From NCBI GenBank assembly GCA_002416505.1, contig DIAM01000012.1, positions 121,183-185,182 of the forward strand: DNA of 64,000 bases, given 5' to 3'. Shown here piece by piece: positions 16,377 to 25,112 of the stretch. Numbering within the stretch: position 1 is the stretch's first letter; each line of letters opens with the position of its first letter. The notes under the pieces are model-generated. The model did no database searches. It was not told the DNA's origin and worked only from the letters and a program-made list of their open reading frames with translations. Made by a program: the position numbers and the translations under genes. The DNA comes from Gammaproteobacteria bacterium UBA5078 (GTDB lineage Bacteria; Pseudomonadota; Gammaproteobacteria; Pseudomonadales; Pseudohongiellaceae).

Positions 16377-16883
16377 TTATTCTATAAACTCTTTGATATA
16401 GTTGAGTAGTTTGCGGCGATGCACTCGCGCCACCTCTTCGTTCTCTTTAGTGTAATTGCGCATGATCTGCCGAATGGCTTGTCGCTCCGCCAAGGGCCAC
16501 TTGGTGACGAAGGCGCTGATATCCTCTTCGTCGCCCTCAAGCAGTCGATCACCCCATTGTTCGATCAGTTGTGCGCGCCTTACCTGTGCATGATCGGGGG
16601 TGCGCATCTTATCTAGCTCGGCCTGTATCTCTTCGTGATTGCTGGCGCGCATCACCTTGCCAATAAACTGTAACTGGCGCCTTTTTGCGCCGTGACTGTT
16701 GGGTAGACGATTGTATTCATCCAGGGCCGCGCGCAAGGTCTCGGACAGTGGCAGCTTCTCGAGCTGTTTCTTGCCAAGGGTAGTGAGGTCCTGACCTAGG
16801 TCCTGTAGGGCGGTCATGTCACGCTTTACCTGTGACTTGCTAGGTGGCTCTAGGGACCAGTCGATCTCTTCGTGTTGCTTCAT
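16377..16883 (-). CDS. darP: Ribosome biogenesis factor DarP (YjgA, DUF615)
   Basis: A 168-residue DUF615 protein. DarP is a highly charged, mostly helical factor that associates with late 50S ribosomal precursors. Recognisable pieces are PPSKSQVKRDMTALQDLGQ near the N-terminus, the RRQLQFIGKVMR segment in the middle and the charged C-terminal helices ending YIKEFIE. Length and charge pattern match the family. It ends 9 nt from the convergent LysR gene and sits upstream of no obvious partner; the following minus-strand genes start with the PTS cluster. Confidence 0.9.
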   Translation of the reverse strand: MKQHEEIDWSLEPPSKSQVKRDMTALQDLGQDLTTLGKKQLEKLPLSETLRAALDEYNRLPNSHGAKRRQLQFIGKVMRASNHEEIQAELDKMRTPDHAQVRRAQLIEQWGDRLLEGDEEDISAFVTKWPLAERQAIRQIMRNYTKENEEVARVHRRKLLNYIKEFIE

Positions 16884-16939
16884 GCCGCATCCTGTCTGGA
16901 GTATTTAGGCTTAAATTGAGGCGAGGCTTAAGCGTCGCG

Positions 16940-17206
16940 TTATTCGCTCTCGTCGAAGCGATTGTTAACTAGTGTTGTGATAGCGTCTAAGGCATCCGCC
17001 TCATCCGGACCGTCGATATGGATGTTCAACACAGTGCCTTTACTGGCGGCTAACATCATGAGGGATAAAATGCTCTTGCCGTCTACTAGCTTGTCTTGAC
17101 CGACCTGGACGTGGCTATTAAACGCCGAGCTTACCGACACCATTCTGGCAGCGGCGCGCGCGTGTAGGCCCGCCTTGTTGCAAATTGTGAGAGTGGACTT
17201 AATCAT
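16940..17206 (-). CDS. ptsO: Nitrogen-PTS phosphocarrier NPr
   Basis: An 88-residue HPr-like protein that passes phosphate from EI-Ntr to EIIA-Ntr (PtsN). The phosphorylated histidine is His15 in KAGLHARAA, and the regulatory-site-like segment is KSILSLMMLAA. The acidic C-terminus (NNRFDESE) is common in NPr. It is the last gene of the rpoN-ptsN-rapZ-ptsO run and starts 5 nt after rapZ ends, so it is co-transcribed. Confidence 0.95.
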   Translation of the reverse strand: MIKSTLTICNKAGLHARAAARMVSVSSAFNSHVQVGQDKLVDGKSILSLMMLAASKGTVLNIHIDGPDEADALDAITTLVNNRFDESE

Positions 17207-17211
17207 GACTC

Positions 17212-18081
17212 TTATGCTGTTTCCTTACGGATTAATTCGCGGTGCATCACCTGCACGTTCTTGATTTTATCAGCAAAGTGCTCCTTGAGCCTTTCGCTCA
17301 AATATACGGAACGATGCTGTCCTCCAGTACAACCTATCGCAACCGTCATATAGCTGCGGTTATTCTCTTCAAATTTTGGCAACCATTTCAACAGATACTG
17401 GCACAGGTCTTCATACATACTCTCGACGCTGGCCTGGCAGGATAGCCACTGTTGCACCGGCGCGTTGAGGCCGGAAAGAGGTCGCAGTTCTGGCTCCCAA
17501 TAGGGATTGGGTAGGCAGCGGACGTCGAAGACAACATCGGCATCGATAGGGACTCCGTATTTATAGCCGAAGGACTCGAACATCAGGGCAAGCCCGCTAT
17601 CATCTCGCTCCACCACACGCGCTTTGATGGTTTCGCGCAGTTGATGAAGCGACATATTGCTAGTATCGATCGACAGACTCGCGAGCAGTGCGATCTGCTC
17701 CAGCAGCTCCGTCTCCATATTGATGGCTTGGCGCAAGCCGATTTTCTCAGTGGTTAACGGGTGCTTGCGGCGACTCTCGCTAAAGCGCTTGATAAGCGTT
17801 GGGCTACTAGCATCGAGAAAGATGATTTCCGTGCGCAGGGACATTGCCTTGAGTCGTTCGATGATCGCCGGCACCTGAGTAAGGTCCGAGGGGATGTTGC
17901 GTGCATCGATGCTCACTGCGACTAATGGGAGTTCTGCGCTCTGTTCGCTGACGCGCTGCGCGAGAGCTGGCAACAGGCTAGCGGGCAGATTATCGATGCA
18001 ATAATAGCCGTGGTCCTCAAGCATGTTGAGGGCAGTACTCTTTCCGGAGCCGGAGCGCCCGCTGATAATAAGCAATTTCAC
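17212..18081 (-). CDS. rapZ: RNase adapter protein RapZ
   Basis: A 289-residue RapZ protein. Walker A GRSGSGKST is at residues 8-16, and the C-terminal half has the AIGCTGGQHRSVYLSERL segment found in all members. In E. coli RapZ senses glucosamine-6-phosphate and guides RNase E to the GlmZ small RNA, thereby tuning GlmS; no such RNA is visible in this window. It lies in the conserved order ptsN-rapZ-ptsO, with 93 nt after ptsN and 5 nt before ptsO. The length is standard. Confidence 0.95.
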   Translation of the reverse strand: MKLLIISGRSGSGKSTALNMLEDHGYYCIDNLPASLLPALAQRVSEQSAELPLVAVSIDARNIPSDLTQVPAIIERLKAMSLRTEIIFLDASSPTLIKRFSESRRKHPLTTEKIGLRQAINMETELLEQIALLASLSIDTSNMSLHQLRETIKARVVERDDSGLALMFESFGYKYGVPIDADVVFDVRCLPNPYWEPELRPLSGLNAPVQQWLSCQASVESMYEDLCQYLLKWLPKFEENNRSYMTVAIGCTGGQHRSVYLSERLKEHFADKIKNVQVMHRELIRKETA

Positions 18082-18174
18082 TTAGTCTATTCGCCTAGGG
18101 GTTGGTGCAGATTCGAATATTGTCGCGCTAGTAACCCGCATAACATTATCAGCTTTGACTTAAGCTGAATAGTT

Positions 18175-18624
18175 TCAGAGGCGTGTCGCAATCTCGAACA
18201 GCTGCTCTGGTGTCTGCGCTTCGCGAAGCTCGCGACAGAAGGAATCCTGATGGAAGAGCGTCGCCAGAGCACCCAAAACTTTAAGGTGTTCGTCGGTCTC
18301 TTGGGCCGGCACGATAAGCACAAATAATAGGTCTACCGAGCGCGAATCGATCGCATCGAAATCGATGCCTTCCTGCAGAGTTACCAGGGCCCCTGTAATG
18401 TGATCGCAGTCGGCGACGCGGCAATGGGGTATCGCGATACCGTTGCCTATGCCGGTGCTACCCAGTTGCTCTCGAGCGAGTAGCGCACTATAGATATGGT
18501 CTGCGGAGAGAGTGCTGGTCTCTTCTGCGATTAACTCGCTAACTGTGGTGAGGAACCGCTTCTTACTAACACCCGGTAATTTCGAAAAACAGCGTTCCGG
18601 GGTCAGAATGGTATCGAGTCGCAT
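18175..18624 (-). CDS. ptsN: Nitrogen-PTS EIIA component PtsN
   Basis: A 149-residue EIIA-Ntr protein, the terminal phosphoacceptor of the nitrogen PTS that regulates potassium transport and other targets. The phosphorylated histidine is His67 in GIAIPHCRV, followed by LVTLQEGIDFDAIDSRSVDLLFVLIVP, typical of the fold. The start ATG is at 18624. Upstream, only 109 nt separate it from the end of rpoN, leaving no room for hpf, which usually lies between them. Confidence 0.95.
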   Translation of the reverse strand: MRLDTILTPERCFSKLPGVSKKRFLTTVSELIAEETSTLSADHIYSALLAREQLGSTGIGNGIAIPHCRVADCDHITGALVTLQEGIDFDAIDSRSVDLLFVLIVPAQETDEHLKVLGALATLFHQDSFCRELREAQTPEQLFEIATRL

Positions 18625-18733
18625 TATGGCTTGGTCTCATTGAACGAAAATTCGGCGTTAATTTTAGCATTGCTGTAGCGCGGATTTGAGTATTTTTTTC
18701 GACAGTGGCGGAATTCGCGACCTTAATTGCTTC

Positions 18734-20296
18734 CTAGGCGAGCCTCTTGCGCTCGTTCGAGGGTGGAATAGCCAGTGATTCTCGATACTTGGCGATTGTT
18801 CGGCGCGCTACGTTGATGCCTTGCTCTTCGAGCAATTTGGTGATCTTGCTGTCGCTAAGCGGCTTGCGGGTGTTCTCTGCAGCGACCAATTTCTTAATCA
18901 GGGCTCGAATCGCCGTGGAGGAGCATTCGCCACCGCCGGCGGTACTGACATGGCTGGAGAAGAAATACTTCAACTCGAAGATGCCCTTGGGGGTGTGCAT
19001 ATACTTCTGGGTTGTCACTCGCGAGATCGTGGATTCGTGCATGCTAACCGCCTCGGCGATGTCGTGCAGGACCAGCGGCTTCATCGCTTCCTCGCCGTAT
19101 TCGAAGAAGCCTCTCTGGTGCTCTACGATACGTGTCGCGACCTTCATCAGGGTCTCGTTACGGCTCTGCAGGCTCTTAATGAACCAGCGTGCCTCCTGCA
19201 AGTTGTCACGCAGATAATTGTTGTCGGAGCTATTGTCGGCGCGCCGCACCAGCGAGGCGTATCCGGGATTGATGCGGATCTTCGGCGCGGTTTCGGGGTT
19301 TAGCTCTACTAGCCAGCGCCCGCTACTACTATCTTTGGTCACGATGACATCGGGCACGATGTAGCTGGTCGATGGTGGCGCGATATCGGAACCGGGGCGG
19401 GGATTGAGTTGCTCGATGACGGCGATGGCGTCGCGCAGCTCGGGCTCTTTAAGGCGGGTGAGGCGCATCAATTGCGCATAGTCGCGATTGCCCAGCAGTT
19501 GCAGGTGGTCTTTCACTACGATCTTGGCGTGTTTCACCGCGGTAGTGAGCAAATCGTCCTCGAACTGCTTGAGCTGGATCAGTAGGCACTCGGCAAGGTC
19601 GCGATAACCTACGCCCACGGGGTCGAACTGCTGAATGCGGTGCAATACGGCTAGTACTTCGTCGGGGTCGATATCTAGGGAGCGAATGAGGCTGGCGTGA
19701 ATCGCGTCGACGCTGACCGTGAGCATGCCATTTGGGTCGATGGCGTCGATCAGGGCAAGCCCGATGAGGCGGTCTGCGTCGGACATAGGGGTGAGATTGA
19801 GCTGCCACATGAGGTGGTCTTGCAGGGTCTCGGTCACGCTATTGCGAGATTCGAAATCCATGCTGTCGCCTTCGCTGGAGCCGGATCCCGAGCCGCCGGT
19901 GGTATAGGTGCTCTGGTAGACGTCGTCCCAACTGCTATCCACGGACAGGTCTTGAGGAATACTCTCTTCCCAGCGATTGTCGTCGCCGTCTCTGTCGCTA
20001 TCGGTGTTGGCGCTATACTCGGAGGTGTCTTTGCTGTCTTTGCTGGAGATCACGCGATCGGCGCTATACTCGTCGCTAGAGCTACTGCTTTCGCTATTGG
20101 TCTCGGCGGCGGCGTCTTCTTTAGCATGGTAGTCGTCGAGGCCTTCATCCAGTTCGAGCATGGGGTTAGATTCGAGCGCCGAATGGATTTCTTGTTGCAG
20201 GTCGAGAGTTGAGAGCTGAAGTAGGCGTATGGCTTGCTGCAGCTGTGGGGTCATGGTCAGTTGCTGACCCATCTTTAGCTGAAGCGATAATTTCAT
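18734..20296 (-). CDS. rpoN: RNA polymerase sigma-54 factor RpoN
   Basis: A 520-residue sigma-54. Region I is the Gln/Leu-rich start MKLSLQLKMGQQLTMTPQL; region II is a long acidic Ser/Asp/Glu stretch (about residues 55-150). The core-binding region follows, then the helix-turn-helix, and the RpoN box is present near the C-terminus as ARRTIAKYRE. Sigma-54 directs enhancer-dependent promoters, for example for nitrogen genes. The ATG at 20296 matches all known starts; the frame is open 43 codons further upstream but that is not coding. It lies between lptB and ptsN as usual, though hpf is absent downstream. The acidic region II appears longer than in Pseudomonas. Confidence 0.97.
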   Translation of the reverse strand: MKLSLQLKMGQQLTMTPQLQQAIRLLQLSTLDLQQEIHSALESNPMLELDEGLDDYHAKEDAAAETNSESSSSSDEYSADRVISSKDSKDTSEYSANTDSDRDGDDNRWEESIPQDLSVDSSWDDVYQSTYTTGGSGSGSSEGDSMDFESRNSVTETLQDHLMWQLNLTPMSDADRLIGLALIDAIDPNGMLTVSVDAIHASLIRSLDIDPDEVLAVLHRIQQFDPVGVGYRDLAECLLIQLKQFEDDLLTTAVKHAKIVVKDHLQLLGNRDYAQLMRLTRLKEPELRDAIAVIEQLNPRPGSDIAPPSTSYIVPDVIVTKDSSSGRWLVELNPETAPKIRINPGYASLVRRADNSSDNNYLRDNLQEARWFIKSLQSRNETLMKVATRIVEHQRGFFEYGEEAMKPLVLHDIAEAVSMHESTISRVTTQKYMHTPKGIFELKYFFSSHVSTAGGGECSSTAIRALIKKLVAAENTRKPLSDSKITKLLEEQGINVARRTIAKYRESLAIPPSNERKRLA

Positions 20297-20670
20297 AGTG
20301 ATGCGTACTTCATAATGTGAAAGTCTGTGGTTGCGTGCCGAAGGCTTTGCTGGGCAAAGGTATTGAGAGGCACTTTGCCTCGAACCCAACGCGATAGCAA
20401 GTATCGTGCCGTAAGTGGCCAGCAAATTTCAAGCCCAATCATCAAATTTATGCGGTAGTCGTGGTTGATCGTGGCGAATCGGGTGATTTGGCTGCGCGCT
20501 TCGATCCCGTGTCGCCACCGGGTACTCTGGGCCGGAAGCCGGCGTAGAGCCTACACGGACGTATTCACGGCGTCTTTCAGCAGAGAGTACCCGGCGGCGG
20601 CGCGGGAACAATGCCACCCATCCAGCCATTACTGCGGAAACTAAAGGGTAAGTGGGGTTGAAGAGATAGC
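20297..20670. other. lptB-rpoN spacer and rpoN leader
   Basis: About 370 bp without a convincing gene. A 66-codon open frame inside it has no recognisable content and unusual, proline/arginine-rich composition. The main feature is a long-range inverted repeat described separately. The rpoN promoter is expected here, but I could not pick boxes with confidence. Confidence 0.5.
20518..20594 (-). other. Long-range inverted repeat in the rpoN leader
   Basis: CCGGGTACTCT (20518-20528) is complementary to AGAGTACCCGG (20584-20594). The roughly 55-nt interval contains further G+C-rich dyads such as GGCCGGAAGCCGGC. If transcribed on the minus strand this would form a stable structured leader about 220 nt upstream of rpoN. 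It could be a 5' UTR control element, the 3' end of the lpt transcript, or a terminator without a T-tract. Confidence 0.4.
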
Positions 20671-21396
20671 TTAGATCTTGAAGCTCTGGCCCAGGTAGAC
20701 GTCGCGGACTTTTTGGTTGCTTAGGATGGTTTCTGAGGAACCCTCGGCGATGATCTGTCCTTCGCTCACGATGTAGGCTTTCTCGCAGATATCCAGGGTC
20801 TCGCGGACGTTGTGGTCCGTAAGTAGCACGCCGATGCCCTTCTCTTTCAGGTGTGTGATGATCGCCTTGATGTCGCTCACTGAGATTGGATCCACCCCCG
20901 CGAATGGCTCGTCAAGGAGAATAAACTGAGGCTCCGCTGCGAGTGCTCGCGCAATCTCCGTGCGGCGCCGCTCCCCGCCAGAAAGACTCATCCCCTTATT
21001 GTCGCGGATGTGGGTGATGTGGAACTCCGCCAGTAGGCTCTCGAGTTTTTCCTTGCGCGAGTGGCGATCGAGCTCCTTGCGCGTTTCCAATATCGCCATG
21101 ATGTTCTCCGCCACGGTTAGTGTGCGGAAGATCGAAGAGTCTTGAGGTAGGTAGCCCACGCCACGCTGCGCTCGCGCATGCATCGGCATAGATGTTAGGT
21201 CTGTGTCGGCCAGCGAGATTCTGCCGCTATCGGCCTGAATCAAGCCCACGATCATGTAGAAACACGTCGTCTTGCCCGCGCCATTGGGGCCAAGTAGCCC
21301 AACAATCTGACCGCTGCCGACACTAATGCTGACGTCGCGTACGACATGGCGCCCTTTATAGGCTTTGGCGAGGTTGCTCGCTTGCAGAATATTCAT
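20671..21396 (-). CDS. lptB: LPS export ABC transporter ATP-binding protein LptB
   Basis: A 241-residue ABC ATPase that powers LPS extraction from the inner membrane together with LptFG. Walker A GPNGAGKT is at residues 36-43, the Q-loop follows in GYLPQDSSIFR, the signature is LSGGERRRTEIARALA, and Walker B is FILLDEPFAGVDP. The C-terminus (VRDVYLGQSFKI) is the typical LptB tail. The start codon shares one base with the lptA stop (TGATG), so translation is coupled. lptFG are not in this window. Confidence 0.97.
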   Translation of the reverse strand: MNILQASNLAKAYKGRHVVRDVSISVGSGQIVGLLGPNGAGKTTCFYMIVGLIQADSGRISLADTDLTSMPMHARAQRGVGYLPQDSSIFRTLTVAENIMAILETRKELDRHSRKEKLESLLAEFHITHIRDNKGMSLSGGERRRTEIARALAAEPQFILLDEPFAGVDPISVSDIKAIITHLKEKGIGVLLTDHNVRETLDICEKAYIVSEGQIIAEGSSETILSNQKVRDVYLGQSFKI

Positions 21397-21914
21397 CAGT
21401 TACTTTGAGGCCGCAGTGAGCCGCTACAGGCCTGACCCGAGGTCGCGCCGGATTCAATCGTGTGTCGAATCTGCGCACAGCTCAGGGTGGTGCCGGGTTG
21501 GATGAAGTTGGCGCTGCCAATGAACTCTACTACGGACTCCAGGCCTGCATAGTAGTTGATAGTCTCGCTATTGCCCGTGATCACATCGTTCTGCTGCTCC
21601 GCCTTCTGTTCGAAGTGTGCGGGCTCGCCAGTGACCTGCACCTGTTGCAGCTGATTATTCTGATTGTATTCCAGTACCGCCACGGCGCCCGTCAGGACGA
21701 TATTGTTCTGGCGCACGATTACGTTGTCTCGCAGCGTGATCACCCGCAGGCCATTCACCGTCTCGATGGTCGTTTCCCCGTCGGCGCTGTACTCGTGACT
21801 ACCTGCCGCCTCTTGCGCAAAGTTGCGCTGTGCGGCGAGGGAGGCACAGAGCGCGAGAACGCCCATCAGCAAGGTACCGGTGCTGCGCTTAAGGTTGACT
21901 GCTTTGAACTTCAT
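21396..21914 (-). CDS. lptA: LPS transport periplasmic protein LptA
   Basis: A 172-residue periplasmic OstA-domain protein that bridges LptC to LptDE. A signal peptide (GTLLMGVLALCASLAAQRNFAQ) is followed by the beta-jellyroll repeats, recognised in VITLRDNVIVRQNNIVLTGAVAVLEYNQNNQLQQVQVTGEPAHFEQ-like phrasing. Two cysteines near the C-terminus (LSCAQI and GQACSG) are unusual for LptA and could pair. It overlaps lptC by 26 nt and touches lptB, showing a tightly coupled unit. Confidence 0.93.
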   Translation of the reverse strand: MKFKAVNLKRSTGTLLMGVLALCASLAAQRNFAQEAAGSHEYSADGETTIETVNGLRVITLRDNVIVRQNNIVLTGAVAVLEYNQNNQLQQVQVTGEPAHFEQKAEQQNDVITGNSETINYYAGLESVVEFIGSANFIQPGTTLSCAQIRHTIESGATSGQACSGSLRPQSN

Positions 21915-22563
21915 ATCGGCCCTTGACCTGTGCTAGAAAGGTCAGTGTGTCCTGGCGCAGATCGGCATGCATGCCTGTAGCGGTCTGTCGCAGGGTGTTA
22001 GTGGTCATCAGAACTTCGCGATCCGTTTGCATGGTTTCGGAGCTAGGGAACAATGAGAGAAAACTGGTCTCGAGCGTCATGGTATTGCCGGCGCCGTCGT
22101 TCTGAAAAAGCTGAACTTCGTCACTTAAATCTAGTTGGTCGATGCGATCACTTTGTTCGGCTGCGAGGATTTTGCCCGATCTAGCGATGATATTCCAGCG
22201 AGCATCCGCACCCCGGTAGAGGCGGACATAGGGATTGGTCAGTTGTGTCGTATTGTCGAGGTAGTGGATCTGTTCCTGGGCCTCGAGGGTGTATTCGATA
22301 TTGCCGTCGATGTCGTAGAGAACGGTAGTGATCCCGCTGGAGTAGGCGTCATAGGTGATGGCGGCACTCGTCTGTTCGAGCTGAACACTCTGTGAGCGTC
22401 GTTCCTGCAAAAAGCCCCGGCCAGCATACAGCGCGACCAATATCGCGAGTGAGCCGATCCAGAATCGCGGTCCAGACAATAGGCCACGGAGATCGAATAT
22501 TTTGCCTTTGGGCTCGGCCAGTGCAGGCGCGCCGCTGTTAGAGGTAGGGTGCGATGGCGTCAT
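21889..22563 (-). CDS. lptC: LPS export protein LptC
   Basis: A 224-residue bitopic inner-membrane protein that receives LPS from LptBFG and hands it to LptA. An unusually long cytoplasmic N-terminus (about 38 residues) precedes the single helix (GSLAILVALYAGRGFL), followed by the periplasmic domain with LEAQEQIHYLDNTTQLTNPYVRLY and SDRIDQLDLSDEVQLF. I chose ATG at 22563 with AGGAA at 8 nt; the frame stays open 11 codons upstream. It overlaps kdsC by 26 nt and lptA by 26 nt. Sequence conservation of LptC is low, so the call leans on the synteny. Confidence 0.9.
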   Translation of the reverse strand: MTPSHPTSNSGAPALAEPKGKIFDLRGLLSGPRFWIGSLAILVALYAGRGFLQERRSQSVQLEQTSAAITYDAYSSGITTVLYDIDGNIEYTLEAQEQIHYLDNTTQLTNPYVRLYRGADARWNIIARSGKILAAEQSDRIDQLDLSDEVQLFQNDGAGNTMTLETSFLSLFPSSETMQTDREVLMTTNTLRQTATGMHADLRQDTLTFLAQVKGRYEVQSSQP

Positions 22564-23077
22564 CGTATCGTTCCTGAGCCTGCAGAATGAAGTCACATAC
22601 CTCGCGCACAGCCCCTAAGCCACCGGAGAGCTGAGTCTGCAAATGGGCGATAGACTTGACGCTATTGTGAGCATTGTCGACTGCGAAGCCGAGGCGCACG
22701 GCCTTCATCACGCGGATATCGGGTAGGTCGTCGCCCACGTAGGCGATATTCTCTTTTTTGAAGCCGTGCTGCGCGCATAGCTCGGCAAGGGCCTCTAATT
22801 TATCTTCGCGCCCCTGTATCACAATCTTGATGCCAAGGTTCTCTGCGCGCTTACTCAGCAGGGCCGACTTACGACCGCTCAGAATGCCTACCTGTACGCC
22901 ATTGTTCTGCAACAGCTTAATACCCTGTCCGTCCAGCGTGCTGAAGGCCTTGATCTCTTCGCCGCTATCGGACAAGAAAAGCTCTCCGGCTGTCAGCACA
23001 CCGTCGACATCGAGTAATAGAAGGGTGGTATCGCGAGCCCGTTCTAGCGCGTCGCTAGGTTCGATATTAAAGAGCAT
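22538..23077 (-). CDS. kdsC: KDO-8-phosphate phosphatase KdsC
   Basis: A 179-residue HAD-family phosphatase that makes KDO for the LPS core. The nucleophile motif is LLDVDGVLT (Asp23 and Asp25), motif II is GILSGR, and the metal-binding motif is YVGDDLPD. It has no large cap domain, as is normal for KdsC, which works as a tetramer. It lies between kdsD and lptC, with a 45-nt spacer to kdsD and a 26-nt overlap with lptC. Confidence 0.96.
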   Translation of the reverse strand: MLFNIEPSDALERARDTTLLLLDVDGVLTAGELFLSDSGEEIKAFSTLDGQGIKLLQNNGVQVGILSGRKSALLSKRAENLGIKIVIQGREDKLEALAELCAQHGFKKENIAYVGDDLPDIRVMKAVRLGFAVDNAHNSVKSIAHLQTQLSGGLGAVREVCDFILQAQERYDDAIAPYL

Positions 23078-23122
23078 AATCTTCGGTCTCCGAATTATTG
23101 CAGCAGCACTAAGGGGCGGCCC

Positions 23123-24097
23123 TTATACGACATTGGCCTGAAGGAGGTCATGCATGCGAATCACACCGCTAAGTGTTTGCTCCGCATCGACCACCAGAAG
23201 GGTGTAGACACTGGTCTCTTGCATCATCAATACCGCCTCCGTCGCTAAGGCATTCTCTTGAATCTTCTTGTTTTTCTCCGACATCACTGCGCGGATATAG
23301 GTCTTGTGGATGTCCTTGCCCGAATCGAGTGTACGGCGCAGATCGCCGTCGGTAAAGACGCCGCATAGCTTGCCATCCGCATCGATGACCGTGGTCATGC
23401 CCAAGCCTTTGCGGCTAATTTCCAGCAAAGCGTCGCCGAGCAGTGTGTCGGGGCTAACCTTGGGGATGGCATCGCCCGAGTGCATAATATCTTTGACCTT
23501 GAGTAGTAGGCGTCTGCCGAGTTTGCCCCCTGGATGGGAGAAGGCGAATTCCTCAGGGGTAAAGCCACGGGCCTCCATGAGAGACATCGCTAGCGCGTCG
23601 CCGAGCACCAACACTACAGTGGTGCTCGTGGTAGGCGCGAGGCCGAGAGGGCAGGCCTCCTCTTCAACACTGGCGTCGAGGTGCACATCGGCTATAGTCG
23701 CCAGCACCGAATCGCTGTCTCCTGTGAGGCTGACAATCGGTATGCCCTTGCGCTTCAGGATTGGCAGTAGCGTGAGTATCTCGCTAGCGGTGCCAGAGTA
23801 AGAGATGGCGATCACCACGTCTTTATCGGTGATCATGCCTAGGTCGCCATGGCTCGCCTCGCCTGGATGCACAAACATGGCGGGGGTGCCGGTGCTGGAC
23901 AGAGTTGCGGCGATCTTCCTGCCGATCAGTCCCGATTTGCCCATGCCGATTACCACAACCCGGCCTGTGCAGCCGAGTATCAAGGCGCAGGCTTGCGCGA
24001 AACTATCATCGATACGGGCCATTAAAGCGCCAATGGCACGGTGTTCGATGTCGATCGTGCGCAATGCGCGCTGGATCAAATAATTCGTTTCAGTCAT
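23123..24097 (-). CDS. kdsD: Arabinose-5-phosphate isomerase KdsD
   Basis: A 324-residue enzyme that converts ribulose-5-phosphate to arabinose-5-phosphate, the first step of KDO synthesis. The N-terminal SIS sugar-isomerase domain carries VVVIGMGKSGLIGRKIA and FVHPGEASHGDLGM. Two CBS domains follow from about residue 205 to the end (MHSGDAIPKV, FTDGDLRRTL). Length and order match E. coli KdsD/YrbH. It follows the CaCA antiporter gene in the conserved yrbG-kdsD-kdsC order. Confidence 0.96.
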   Translation of the reverse strand: MTETNYLIQRALRTIDIEHRAIGALMARIDDSFAQACALILGCTGRVVVIGMGKSGLIGRKIAATLSSTGTPAMFVHPGEASHGDLGMITDKDVVIAISYSGTASEILTLLPILKRKGIPIVSLTGDSDSVLATIADVHLDASVEEEACPLGLAPTTSTTVVLVLGDALAMSLMEARGFTPEEFAFSHPGGKLGRRLLLKVKDIMHSGDAIPKVSPDTLLGDALLEISRKGLGMTTVIDADGKLCGVFTDGDLRRTLDSGKDIHKTYIRAVMSEKNKKIQENALATEAVLMMQETSVYTLLVVDAEQTLSGVIRMHDLLQANVV

Positions 24098-24146
24098 CTG
24101 CTAGTTTCTTCCATCTAGAGCGGGCAATAGCATCGCTGCTAAGGCG

Positions 24147-25112
24147 TCAAATTTGTTGGGTCATGATGCTAAACCATGCCGCGTACATCAGTAAGAAGAC
24201 GATGCCGAAACTGCGCCCTATCATCTTTCCTGACTTTATGGTCCAAAAGCAGGTGCCGGCTAGCACCGCTGTCATGGCCAGCATTGTCGCATAATCTCGG
24301 TAAAACAACTCCTGCTCGATCGGACCTGCGGCCAATAGGCCGGGGAAGGGAAGCACCACGAGCAGGTTGAGGATGTTGGAGCCCACGATGTTGCCTAGGG
24401 CTAGGTCCGAATGCCCGCGCAATACGGACGCAACACAGGCCGCGAGCTCCGGCAGGCTAGTGCCTAGCGCGACTATGGTCAGGCCGATAATGGCGGGTGA
24501 GACGCCTAGGTGTGCGGCTATAGAGCTAGCGCCCCCCACCAGGGCCTCTGCGCCGATGACGAGCAGCACTAGCCCAATGAGCAGGCGCAGGCTGGCCCGT
24601 GTCGTGCTGATAGCGGGTATATCGGTATTTTCTTCTATTTCGGCAAGAACGGGCGTGGGCTCGCCGCGCAAACCCCTGCGAACCAAGGCAAATACACAAA
24701 GTAGCAACAGTGCGATCAAAGCGAGGCTGTCGACGATGCCGATATACAAATTAGCGAAGACGATGCCGGTGACGACTGTAACAATGAGTAGGGCCGGTAG
24801 CTCTCTTCTTGCGAGGGAGTTCGGTGGCGTAATTGGGCGAATGAGGGCGGCGATGCCTAGCGCTACGCCAATGTTGAATATATTGGAGCCCAACGCGTTG
24901 CCGATGGCGATGGGGGCTTGATTCTCAATGGCGGCGACCGCAGAGGAGAAGAATTCGGGTGCCGATGTGCCAAATGCCACTATCGTCAGGCCTATCATCA
25001 GTGGGGCAACCCCAAAGTTTAAGGCGATAGCAGACGCTCCTGCGACGAATTTGTCGGCCCCCCAGATTAGTCCGACGAAACCAAATATAACAATGACGAC
25101 GTCTAACAGCAT
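24147..25112 (-). CDS. Calcium/sodium antiporter of the CaCA family (YrbG-like)
   Basis: A 321-residue inner-membrane exchanger with about ten transmembrane helices in two inverted halves. Each half carries the alpha-repeat motif: GTSAPEFFSS in the first and GTSLPELAACV in the second, with the GSNIFNI and GSNILNL partners. The ion pair is predicted from the family; substrate (Ca2+, Na+) is not proven for YrbG. I prefer ATG at 25112, since homologues begin MLL plus a hydrophobic helix; a TTG at 25142 gives 10 more residues, and neither has a good ribosome binding site. It precedes kdsD as in E. coli. Confidence 0.92.
   Translation of the reverse strand: MLLDVVIVIFGFVGLIWGADKFVAGASAIALNFGVAPLMIGLTIVAFGTSAPEFFSSAVAAIENQAPIAIGNALGSNIFNIGVALGIAALIRPITPPNSLARRELPALLIVTVVTGIVFANLYIGIVDSLALIALLLLCVFALVRRGLRGEPTPVLAEIEENTDIPAISTTRASLRLLIGLVLLVIGAEALVGGASSIAAHLGVSPAIIGLTIVALGTSLPELAACVASVLRGHSDLALGNIVGSNILNLLVVLPFPGLLAAGPIEQELFYRDYATMLAMTAVLAGTCFWTIKSGKMIGRSFGIVFLLMYAAWFSIMTQQI

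Noticed and set aside
18087..18323. 78-codon frame overlapping ptsN
   Set aside because: Out-of-frame shadow of ptsN extending into the ptsN-rapZ spacer, with no ribosome binding site.
20429..20629. 66-codon frame in the rpoN leader
   Set aside because: Composition is unlike the neighbouring proteins, no start signal, and it lies over the inverted repeat.
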